A stretch of DNA of 30,244 nt, taken from the NCBI GenBank assembly GCA_002352425.1, contig DEIK01000033.1:399-30642 (forward strand). Direction: 5' to 3'. Position numbers and translations under genes: made by a program. Each line of letters opens with the position of its first letter. The first letter of the stretch is position 1. A model generated the notes under the pieces. The model did no database searches, was not told the DNA's origin, and saw nothing but the letters and a program-made list of their open reading frames with translations. This DNA comes from Rhodobacteraceae bacterium UBA2776. GTDB lineage: Bacteria; Pseudomonadota; Alphaproteobacteria; Rhodobacterales; Rhodobacteraceae. This document shows positions 7,242-13,685 of the stretch, piece after piece.

Positions 7242-7478
7242 TTAGACAGCAAACATCAGCAGCAAAGCAACGAGGAACGAGAAAATCCCGAAAGCCTCGG
7301 CAAATGCGATGCCGATGAAAAGCATAGCTGTTTGGCCGCCAGCGGCCGAAGGGTTGCGTAGGGCACCGGACAAAAAGTTGCTCACGATTGAACCCACACC
7401 GATTGCAGCGCCGCCCATACCGATAGTGGCTAGACCTGCGCCGATGAATTTACCCATTTCTGCAATATCGCCTTCCAT
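7242..7478 (-). CDS. atpE: F0F1 ATP synthase subunit c
   Basis: Proteolipid that forms the rotating c-ring. It has 78 residues in two membrane helices joined by a polar loop with the conserved ALRNPSA motif (Arg41, Asn42, Pro43). The first helix has glycine packing (GAGLATIGMGGAAIGVG). The second carries the ion-binding carboxylate Glu61 in GIAFAEAFGIF. The proton-type environment (no sodium-binding Gln/Ser pattern evident) suggests H+ coupling, as expected for the group. It is the third gene of the operon. Confidence 0.97.
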   Translation of the reverse strand: MEGDIAEMGKFIGAGLATIGMGGAAIGVGSIVSNFLSGALRNPSAAGGQTAMLFIGIAFAEAFGIFSFLVALLLMFAV

Positions 7479-7536
7479 AGTGTATTCTCCTTACGTTGGT
7501 AATTTGGTTGTTAATTGATTAGATTATCGGGTCCGA

Positions 7537-8286
7537 CTAGTGCGACGGATGCAGCGCATCCTTTAGATAAACACAAGTCAGAATAGTGAAAACATAGGCT
7601 TGGATAAAGGAAACCAGTACCTCCATGCCAAACATCGCAACGATCCCTACCATCGCCAGAGGGGCAATCAGCAAGTTGCCGGCAAAAGCGGCAAACACCT
7701 TGATCACCGCATGGCCCGCCATGACATTGCCCGCCAGACGAATAGAGTGGCTAACCGGGCGCACGAAATACGAAATAACCTCAACTATCGCCAGGATAGG
7801 GCGCAAAGGCAAAGGCGCAGATGATACCCAGAACAGGCCAAGAAACTTAAGGCCGTGCTTGTAAAACCCAAGGAGCGTGACCGAGACAAAGACCAACAGC
7901 GCCAACACAACTGTCACCGCGATGTGTGACGTGGGCGTAAAGCTCATCGGCAACATCCCAAGGAAGTTCGAAAACACGATGAAGATAAAGAGCGTCATGA
8001 CATAAGGGAAGTACTTTAGCCCCTCTTTGCCCGCGACATCCTCGACCATAGAATAAACAAAACCATAGGCCAATTCAGCAACTGACTGAGTGCGGCTGGG
8101 AACAATCGCGCGTTTGCGCGTGCCCATCACCAACAAGCCGATGATCGCAAGTATCGCCAAGCCCATCCACAGGGTTGCATTGGTTGGTGTATACCAGTTG
8201 ATCGTATCAGCACCAAACAATGACTTGATCGAAAACTGATCCATTGGATGGAATTGTAGGCCGACAGTTTCTGCTTCTGCTGCCAC
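7537..8286 (-). CDS. atpB: F0F1 ATP synthase subunit a
   Basis: Membrane subunit that provides the two proton half-channels beside the c-ring. It has 249 residues with five or six membrane helices. The essential arginine is Arg183 in SHSIRLAGNVMAGH. YFPYVMTLFIFIVFSNFLGM and the C-terminal FIQAYVFTILTCVYL blocks are also diagnostic. The start codon is GTG at 8286, two bases after the atpI stop, with GAAGGGGAA upstream. The longer N-terminus MAAEAETVGLQFHPMDQF resembles those of related bacteria, which supports GTG over the internal ATG. Confidence 0.96.
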   Translation of the reverse strand: MAAEAETVGLQFHPMDQFSIKSLFGADTINWYTPTNATLWMGLAILAIIGLLVMGTRKRAIVPSRTQSVAELAYGFVYSMVEDVAGKEGLKYFPYVMTLFIFIVFSNFLGMLPMSFTPTSHIAVTVVLALLVFVSVTLLGFYKHGLKFLGLFWVSSAPLPLRPILAIVEVISYFVRPVSHSIRLAGNVMAGHAVIKVFAAFAGNLLIAPLAMVGIVAMFGMEVLVSFIQAYVFTILTCVYLKDALHPSH

Positions 8287-8288
8287 GT

Positions 8289-8618
8289 CTATTCCCCTTC
8301 GCCCCTCATTGCGGCCTCAGCCGCATTATCTTCTTGTAGCTCTTTGGCCGTTTTCAACATCACGTTGACGCCCGCCGCGAACCCTAACAATGTAAACGGC
8401 ACCAGAAACCAAGGCATCGTACCAAACAGCACATCCAACCCGTATCCAATGCCAACGCCGATCAAAATGCCGACGCTTAGTTCGATGATCATCCGCCACG
8501 CATGCTGCGCCTGACTGACCTTCGATTGTTCCTTGGGCTTTGGCTCTTGCTGTTTCTTGGCCGCTGCAATCCGCTCACTCAGCTCATTTAGCCGATTTGG
8601 ATCAGGTGCATCGGTCAT
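8289..8618 (-). CDS. atpI: ATP synthase protein I (AtpI)
   Basis: First gene of the F0 operon. It encodes a small inner-membrane protein of 109 residues: a charged N-terminus rich in Lys, Glu and Gln (1-40), then two hydrophobic helices (about 43-64 and 69-90), and an acidic tail. Members of this family help assemble the c-ring and are not part of the final enzyme. GGGAGG lies ten bases before the ATG. A well-formed promoter is located just upstream, giving a leader of about 24 bases. Confidence 0.9.
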   Translation of the reverse strand: MTDAPDPNRLNELSERIAAAKKQQEPKPKEQSKVSQAQHAWRMIIELSVGILIGVGIGYGLDVLFGTMPWFLVPFTLLGFAAGVNVMLKTAKELQEDNAAEAAMRGEGE

Positions 8619-8648
8619 GGCAAAAGCCTCCCTCAGACAGTTGCGCGG

Positions 8649-8677
8649 AACCTAGGCAGAGGGGAGCTGTGAGTCAA
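8649..8677 (-). promoter_or_regulatory. Sigma-70-type promoter of the F0 operon
   Basis: On the minus strand, TTGACT (complement of 8672-8677) and TAGGTT (complement of 8649-8654) are separated by exactly 17 bases. The expected start point is near 8642, about 24 bases before the atpI ATG. Confidence 0.65.
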
Positions 8678-8790
8678 GCGGTTCAATCACTGGCTAAGAT
8701 ACTGTAATAAAACGATTTAGACAATATTCAGCGATTCATTTTCTGCTCTCAACCAACCAAATCCATGCAAACCCCACACTCGCGGATATT

Positions 8791-8804
8791 CAACCAATTG
8801 GTTG
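8791..8804 (+). promoter_or_regulatory. Perfect 14-base palindrome overlapping the arsR-family -35 box (candidate operator)
   Basis: CAACCAATTGGTTG is a perfect palindrome whose last three bases are the first three of the -35 hexamer TTGACG (8802-8807). ArsR-type dimers usually bind such dyads and repress their own promoter, so this is the obvious operator candidate. The identity of the binding protein is inferred. Confidence 0.5.
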
Positions 8805-8830
8805 ACGATTGCCCCGCCTTGCGCATACCT
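8802..8830 (+). promoter_or_regulatory. Promoter of the ArsR-family gene, probably giving a leaderless mRNA
   Basis: TTGACG at 8802-8807 and ATACCT at 8825-8830 are separated by 17 bases. Only seven bases lie between the -10 box and the ATG at 8838, so transcription would start at or next to the start codon. No Shine-Dalgarno is present, in agreement with a leaderless transcript. Confidence 0.5.
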
Positions 8831-8837
8831 CTGCTTC

Positions 8838-9161
8838 ATGACCACACAGCTCGACACAACTTTCGCCGCTCTTGGTGACCCAACCCGCCGCGCCATCCTT
8901 GCGATGCTGCTAGAGGATGACATGGCCGTGACTGATGTGGCGGAACCCTTCGAAATGTCACTGGCGGCGATCTCAAAACACTTGCTTATCCTGTCCCGCG
9001 CCGGCCTAATCTCGCAGGAAAAACGCGGGCGTGTTAAATGGTGCAAACTCGAACCCGACGCCATGCGCGACGCCAGCATCTGGATGCAAGGGTTTGGTCA
9101 ATTTGAAGCAGTGAACCTCGACGCCTTTGAGCGGTTCCTAAAAGAAGAACTCGACGACTAA
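8838..9161 (+). CDS. ArsR/SmtB-family transcriptional regulator
   Basis: A 107-residue winged-helix repressor. LGDPTRRAILAMLLEDDMAV leads into the recognition helix region (MSLAAISKHLLILSRAGLI), followed by the wing (QEKRGRVKWCKLE) and a C-terminal helix. The single cysteine (WCKLE) and the lack of a CxC motif in the alpha-3 helix argue against the arsenic-sensing type. Relatives of this form are usually paired with an AHSA1/SRPBCC protein gene, but here the next gene is convergent and encodes a ClbS/DfsB protein. The start at 8838 is chosen over an upstream GTG/TTG-type extension because the conserved domain begins there and the promoter ends just before it. Confidence 0.88.
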   Translation: MTTQLDTTFAALGDPTRRAILAMLLEDDMAVTDVAEPFEMSLAAISKHLLILSRAGLISQEKRGRVKWCKLEPDAMRDASIWMQGFGQFEAVNLDAFERFLKEELDD

Positions 9162-9266
9162 AGACAGAGTTTCGATGCGCTCCGCGCAGGGGATATTTAA
9201 GGAACAATGAGAGGCAGCCCGGCTCAACCACAAACAATTTGAATTAAATTTTCGCTTCTTCTTTTT

Positions 9267-9782
9267 CTAAATACCTCCGCCGGAGGCATCCTTGTCTCGC
9301 AAACAGGCGCGCACAAATTTGGCAGCGGACCGATAGTGGCTCGCCCCCGAAGCCTCGGCCCAGCGCCCCGTCGTCCAATTGTTGCCACCTCCCGCCATCG
9401 GCCCGCCGTAAATATCCTCTTCCCCATGGCTCTCAATGAACGCCAGCAACCGTGCATGACTGTCCTTCAACATGACCTGCACCTGATCCCAGCTCAAATC
9501 TGCCTGATCCTCGCGCAGCTTGGCGTTATAGGCTTTCAGCTGGTTCCATTTATATCCTTTGGCCGGTATGTCGGCATAGCCGTTTTCCAGACCCTGTGCG
9601 TACCAGTCAAAAAACATCCTTGTCCAATGGGCGCGGTGGCCGATCACATCTTTGATGCTCACCCCGTCCTCAAACGGGTGCGCAGCCAGATCCACACCCA
9701 CATCAGCCAACTGTTTCGTGAGTTTGGTGAATTCCTTTTGGGTAACCTTCAAAAGGTCGGCGCGATTGGTTGCGGCGGGCAT
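9267..9782 (-). CDS. ClbS/DfsB-family four-helix-bundle protein (DUF1706)
   Basis: A 171-residue cytoplasmic protein in the DinB-like superfamily. Family blocks in order are MPAATNRADLLKVTQKEFTK, SIKDVIGHRAHWTRMFFDWY (residues 42-61), PAKGYKWNQLKAYNAKLR, and the C-terminal GNNWTTGRWAEASGASHYRS block. ClbS, the best-known member, is a cyclopropane hydrolase that protects colibactin producers; most members have no known substrate, and no genotoxin genes are near. The 105 bases between this stop codon and arsR (9162-9266) hold no gene. The gene has GGAGGAG shortly before the ATG at 9782. Confidence 0.85.
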   Translation of the reverse strand: MPAATNRADLLKVTQKEFTKLTKQLADVGVDLAAHPFEDGVSIKDVIGHRAHWTRMFFDWYAQGLENGYADIPAKGYKWNQLKAYNAKLREDQADLSWDQVQVMLKDSHARLLAFIESHGEEDIYGGPMAGGGNNWTTGRWAEASGASHYRSAAKFVRACLRDKDASGGGI

Positions 9783-9847
9783 AGCAGTCTCCTCCTAATG
9801 AGCCGGGCCCTAAGTCAAACTCACACAGCCATCTTGATCCGCCTCAA

Positions 9848-10729
9848 TCAATCCTCATTTTTCAGCAGTATCCACAGCGCAAGCACCGTCAGCCCAATGC
9901 CGCCAAAAACCAACCCACTTGGCGCCCCTTGACCCAGCGCGATCTGCCATAAAATCACCCAACTGGGCACCAGAAACGTATAGGCCATCACCTTGGATGC
10001 CGGCAGGCGCATGGTCGCGAATTGCAACAACACGAAGGTGATCGAACTGGCCGCAATCGACACATAGCCCAGCGTGATCCAGACAATCATCGGCAGCGCC
10101 AGCCACTCGGTTTCGACAAAATCGCGCCAGCCATAAATCAGCATTATGAAAAAACCCGCAACCAACACGCCAAAACTGAACACCAAAACCGGTTCGCCAC
10201 GGTTCAACTTGCGCACCATCGGCGTATAGATCGCATGCATCATACAGCCCCAAAAATAGATCATCTCGCCACGCCCAACGCTGAATTGCATCAAGGCTTG
10301 CAGATCAGCCCGAAAAATCACCCACAGCGCACCAACCGCACCGATCGCCAAGGCCAAGGCCATCCGCATCGTGGTAATCTGGCGCAGCAACACATAGCCG
10401 AACCCGGCCGCCATCATGGGCGTTAACGTGAACACCGCGGCTGTGCTAACAGGCGTCGCGGTTTTCAGACCTTCGAACATCAAAACGAAGTAGACCGCGA
10501 ACATCCCGCCCAACACCAAGTACCGCCACGGGGCGACAAAGTAGCTGCGCTTCAACCCCGTCGTCATCAGCACCGCCACACCAATCACCACACCCGCAAT
10601 CAAAAATCGCGCTGTGTTCATAGCCATTGGTGAAATCTCATTCGCCGCCATCGCGCCCAGGCTGAACGACCCCGCCACAAGGGCCGAGAACAACAGCATC
10701 GCCAGATGCCCAAGTCTATATTCGTTCAT
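9848..10729 (-). CDS. EamA/DMT-family transporter
   Basis: A 293-residue inner-membrane permease with two EamA repeats and about ten hydrophobic helices. TPVSTAAVFTLTPMMAAGFGY in the first repeat and the matching SSITFVLLQFATMRLPASKVMAYTFLVPSW in two parts of the second are typical. Its start overlaps the stop codon of the LysR gene by four bases (ATGA), so the two are co-transcribed and probably translationally coupled. The substrate is unknown. Unlike the DMT protein at 4117-5025 it has no riboswitch. Confidence 0.87.
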   Translation of the reverse strand: MNEYRLGHLAMLLFSALVAGSFSLGAMAANEISPMAMNTARFLIAGVVIGVAVLMTTGLKRSYFVAPWRYLVLGGMFAVYFVLMFEGLKTATPVSTAAVFTLTPMMAAGFGYVLLRQITTMRMALALAIGAVGALWVIFRADLQALMQFSVGRGEMIYFWGCMMHAIYTPMVRKLNRGEPVLVFSFGVLVAGFFIMLIYGWRDFVETEWLALPMIVWITLGYVSIAASSITFVLLQFATMRLPASKVMAYTFLVPSWVILWQIALGQGAPSGLVFGGIGLTVLALWILLKNED

Positions 10730-11601
10730 GAAATAGCCGCCATTTCAGCCTTTAGAAACGTCAAAAAGGTCTGCACTTTGGCCGTGCGATGCAAATCTAC
10801 GTGTGTCACCAACCACAACGGCGCGGCCCATTCTTCACGGGACGGCAACACCTCCACCAATTCGGGATGACAACAGGCCATCCGATCCAACATAAACCCA
10901 AGCCCCGCTCCGGCCAAAATCGCTTGCTGCATCGAATTGTCATCCGCCACTGTGAACGTCACGCATTCGGATGGGATGTTTTCTTTTAACCAGACATGAT
11001 GGGGCGCGCGGGTTGGCGACTGATCAAAACTAACAAACCGATGGGTTTTCAAATCTTCCTCGGTTGCGGGCATCCCGCTTTGCTCTATGTAGTCCTTCGA
11101 GCCAAAGAGCGCGATGTTCTCTGTTGAAAATTTTTGCACCACATTGTCAGGCTGATCTGGTGGCGATCCGGCCCGAATGGCCACATGCGCTTCGCCATAC
11201 TCCAATCGAAACAACCGCGATCCAGTTAAATAGCGCACCGAAACATCGGGATGCGCGCGTTGGAACTTTACCAAAACCGGGGTCATCACATGCGAAAAAC
11301 TGGCCAGCGACGTGACCACCAAATCCCCTGTCACCGTGTCGCCTTGACCGCGTATCCGTCCGGCCAATTGGGAAAACTGGTCATCCGTTGCCTGGGCCAC
11401 CCGCAGCAGATCGGCCCCCGCCTCGGTCGGGGTATAGCCGCGTGCATGACGTTGAAACAGCCGCACGCCCATCTGGTCCTCAAGCGCATCAATATGTCGG
11501 ATCACGGTGGCATGATGCACCCCCAGCACTTGTGCCGCCCCACTCACCGTGCCCGCGCGCGCCACATGATAGGCCGTGCGAATTTCATCCCAATTGTCCA
11601 T
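10726..11601 (-). CDS. LysR-family transcriptional regulator
   Basis: A 291-residue regulator. The N-terminal helix-turn-helix spans about residues 5-63 (AARAGTVSGAAQVLGVHHAT-like segment, then HIDALEDQMGVRLFQRHARG). Residues 90-290 form the effector-binding domain. ATG 11601 has GGAG six bases upstream; a TTG just before it is unlikely. The gene is divergent from an azoreductase gene 114 bases away and is followed by a DMT transporter with a four-base overlap. Control of one or both is likely by position. A dyad in the shared intergenic region is a candidate binding site. The cue is unknown. Confidence 0.9.
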   Translation of the reverse strand: MDNWDEIRTAYHVARAGTVSGAAQVLGVHHATVIRHIDALEDQMGVRLFQRHARGYTPTEAGADLLRVAQATDDQFSQLAGRIRGQGDTVTGDLVVTSLASFSHVMTPVLVKFQRAHPDVSVRYLTGSRLFRLEYGEAHVAIRAGSPPDQPDNVVQKFSTENIALFGSKDYIEQSGMPATEEDLKTHRFVSFDQSPTRAPHHVWLKENIPSECVTFTVADDNSMQQAILAGAGLGFMLDRMACCHPELVEVLPSREEWAAPLWLVTHVDLHRTAKVQTFLTFLKAEMAAIS

Positions 11602-11647
11602 CAATCACTCCGACAAGTTATGTGCATTTTCCAACACTACCTGTTCA

Positions 11648-11672
11648 CAATCACATATTGCGTTCGTGATTG
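11648..11672. promoter_or_regulatory. Inverted repeat in the lysR-azoR intergenic region (candidate LysR site)
   Basis: CAATCAC (11648-11654) and GTGATTG (11666-11672) are perfect 7-base arms with an 11-base spacer. The element lies between the divergent starts at 11601 and 11716, the expected place for a LysR operator. LysR sites are often imperfect dyads of this size. Confidence 0.5.
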
Positions 11673-11715
11673 CAAAGATCAAAATAGCAACCAGCCAACC
11701 CAAAAGGATATGACC

Positions 11716-12297
11716 ATGACCAATCACATTTTGCGCATCGACGCTTCTTTGCGCCACACCGATTCAATCACCCGTGGCTTGCTAGACCGCATCACCACCC
11801 GTTTCCCTGACGCAACCGTAACCACGCGCGATCTGTCCACCGGCCTGCCCCTGATCAACGAGGCCTGGATCGGGGCCAATTTCACCCCGGCCGAAGCCCG
11901 CGACGAGGCACAAAACGAGGTCCTTGCCTACTCCGACAGCCTGATCGACGAAATCAAATCCGCCGACACGCTGGTTTTGGGTCTGCCGGTCTACAATTTC
12001 ACCGTCCCAACCGCGTTCAAAGCATGGGTTGATCTGATCGCACGCGTTGGTCAGACCTTTCAATATACCGAGACGGGGCCCGTCGGGTTGCTATCAGACA
12101 AACGCGCGATCATCGCGATCGGATCGGGCGGCACAAAAGTCGGCAGCGATATCGACTTTTCCACCGGATACATCAGGCATATTCTGGGGTTCATCGGCAT
12201 CACCGATGTGTCTTTTGTCACAGCCGACGCCGTAATGATGGACGCCGACGCTGCTCTTGCCGCTGCACATGATCAGATTGAGGCCTTGGCAGCCTAA
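11716..12297 (+). CDS. azoR: FMN-dependent NADH-azoreductase
   Basis: A flavodoxin-like quinone/azo reductase of 193 residues. The N-terminal strand HILRIDASLR with following Ser/Thr residues binds the FMN phosphate. LVLGLPVYNFTVPTAFKAWVD and AIIAIGSGGTK are the conserved flavin-contacting loops. These enzymes reduce quinones and azo compounds by two electrons and protect against thiol and quinone stress; the physiological substrate here is probably a quinone or aromatic. ATG 11716 is preferred over ATG 11710 because AAAAGGA lies seven bases upstream of the former and only one base from the latter. It is transcribed away from the LysR gene and converges on the peroxidase gene six bases further on. 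Confidence 0.88.
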   Translation: MTNHILRIDASLRHTDSITRGLLDRITTRFPDATVTTRDLSTGLPLINEAWIGANFTPAEARDEAQNEVLAYSDSLIDEIKSADTLVLGLPVYNFTVPTAFKAWVDLIARVGQTFQYTETGPVGLLSDKRAIIAIGSGGTKVGSDIDFSTGYIRHILGFIGITDVSFVTADAVMMDADAALAAAHDQIEALAA

Positions 12298-12303
12298 GGG
12301 CGC

Positions 12304-13434
12304 TTACTCCAACAAATGCTCGTACCGCGCGTCCGTCAGCGTTTCCAAAAATGCCACCAGCGCGTCGATTTGCGCCTCTGTAAAGGCTGGCCCGTGGGTC
12401 AACTCCCGAACGGCCAATGATTTGGGCACTTCGGGCCAGCCGAACGACGCGCCCGTTTCGGGGTTGATCTGCCACTGGGCCTCAAGCGTGTTATACTTGT
12501 TGTAAAACAGGATCACCGTGCGCAGATCGTTGAAAATCCCATTGTGCATATAGGGACCCGTCACCGCCACATTGCGCAAACCCGAGGTGCGAAATTTTCC
12601 CATCTCGATCACATCATTCACATCCGGATGGCCCAACAGCCCGACATCGACTTTGCCCTTCAAAATCCCGTTTGCAGCCCGCCCCGGCAAATTGGTCGGC
12701 ACCCCGATGTTGAAATATTCATAGGCGGTAAAGGTCTCGCCCGGGTCTGTCGGGAACTGCTTTAACATATGACACATGCTGCAATTGCTAGACTCCTTGC
12801 TGAAAAAGATCGCCTTCCCCAAGGCCTCCTGAGCGGTCATCTCATAGTCGCCGCGCAAGGCTCGATCGTATTTGCTGTCAAAAGGCGCGAACAAATCCGT
12901 TGCCTCATAGGCGGCAATCGCCTGCGTCATCGCCCCATAGGCCGCCTCTGTATCCCCAATCGCAGCCCCGAAATAGGCCTCCAGCCCCGCGATGTAATTT
13001 TCATTCTCGGCCAATCGCGCCACCACACTGGCCTTGTCTGGCATCCCCATCTCAATCGGGTTCAACGGCGGCCCACCAGCCTGTTCAGCCAAATCAGCGG
13101 CCCGCCCGTCCCAAAACTGGCCACCCATCGGGAAATCCATATCATTGATATGATAGGGCGGCGTCAGGGCGGCATAGGTCAGCGTCGGCGCATTGCGGTC
13201 CCCCAAGGATTCGCCATCGTCCCCCAAGGAAAACGCCCGCCCTGCCGCCGTTTCGCGGATGTCCACAAAGGCATGGTCTGGATCATGGCAACTGACACAA
13301 GATTGCGTGCGGTTCAGCGACAGGTTTTCATCGAAAAACAGGGCCTCGCCCAACGCCTCGACACTGTTAAATTCAGCCTGCGCCATTCCGGCATTCACCA
13401 TCAAAACCAAACTTAAAACCCGTGCATCACGCAT
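12304..13434 (-). CDS. Di-haem cytochrome c peroxidase (CcpA/MauG family)
   Basis: A periplasmic enzyme of 376 residues. Residues 1-20 are a signal peptide ending AMAQA. Two c-type haem sites are present: CVSCH (Cys46, Cys49, His50) in the N-terminal domain and CSMCH (Cys218, Cys221, His222) in the C-terminal domain. The family includes bacterial cytochrome c peroxidases, which reduce H2O2 with electrons from a small cytochrome, and MauG-type oxidases; the sequence alone does not choose. ATG 13434 is preferred because GGAGGG lies six bases upstream and the signal peptide starts there; an upstream ATG at 13440 is almost equivalent. No maturation or methylamine genes are adjacent. It diverges from ffh. 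Confidence 0.88.
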   Translation of the reverse strand: MRDARVLSLVLMVNAGMAQAEFNSVEALGEALFFDENLSLNRTQSCVSCHDPDHAFVDIRETAAGRAFSLGDDGESLGDRNAPTLTYAALTPPYHINDMDFPMGGQFWDGRAADLAEQAGGPPLNPIEMGMPDKASVVARLAENENYIAGLEAYFGAAIGDTEAAYGAMTQAIAAYEATDLFAPFDSKYDRALRGDYEMTAQEALGKAIFFSKESSNCSMCHMLKQFPTDPGETFTAYEYFNIGVPTNLPGRAANGILKGKVDVGLLGHPDVNDVIEMGKFRTSGLRNVAVTGPYMHNGIFNDLRTVILFYNKYNTLEAQWQINPETGASFGWPEVPKSLAVRELTHGPAFTEAQIDALVAFLETLTDARYEHLLE

Positions 13435-13505
13435 GCGCATCCCTCCGTCTTTGCCCTCTGATACCAAACCGCCACATATCAACCATTGGACATAACCGCC
13501 CATGC

Positions 13506-13534
13506 TTGACTCTTGCCCCAACTCGGCCTAAATC
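13506..13534 (+). promoter_or_regulatory. Promoter of the ffh-rpmE operon
   Basis: TTGACT at 13506-13511 and TAAATC at 13529-13534 are separated by 17 bases. Transcription would begin near 13541, giving a leader of about 145 bases before the ffh ATG at 13686. Confidence 0.6.
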
Positions 13535-13545
13535 CACCCCTGTAT

Positions 13546-13627
13546 CCGGAAGTCCAATAAGCTTCCGGTCCCTGCATATGTAGGGATCGCCCCCCGTCAG
13601 CGAGGTTTCGCCCACGGGGGTGATTGG
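13546..13627 (+). ncRNA. Structured 5' leader of ffh, class unknown
   Basis: Three hairpins lie in a row between the promoter and ffh. The first is CCGGAAG (13546-13552) with CTTCCGG (13562-13568). The second is TCCCT (13569-13573) with AGGGA (13582-13586). The third is CCCCCGT (13591-13597) with ACGGGGG (13614-13620), which contains an inner GCGA-GGTT-TCGC stem-loop. The loop of the first hairpin contains CCAAT (13554-13558), which can pair with ATTGG (13623-13627), suggesting a pseudoknot. It does not resemble SRP RNA, 6S RNA or a riboswitch that I recognise. There is no T-tract. A regulatory leader is inferred. Confidence 0.5.
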
Positions 13628-13685
13628 CATTTGGGCGTTCCATCTTACATGATGGGACAGGTATTAACGGCAAAGGAGCCATAAG

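Noticed and set aside
9274..9286. CCTCCGCCGGAGG palindrome as a terminator
   Set aside because: It lies inside the last codons of the ClbS/DfsB gene and has no T-tract on either side.
11251..11715. A long N-terminal extension of azoR
   Set aside because: The extension runs through the LysR gene on the other strand; the good ribosome-binding site and the conserved N-terminus are at 11716.
13546..13627. The ffh leader as SRP RNA (ffs)
   Set aside because: The conserved apical sequence of bacterial SRP RNA (GGTCAGGTCCGGAAGGAAGC-like) is absent.
13427..13682. Two short minus-strand open frames across the ffh leader
   Set aside because: They have no family resemblance, no ribosome-binding site, and coincide with the hairpin region.
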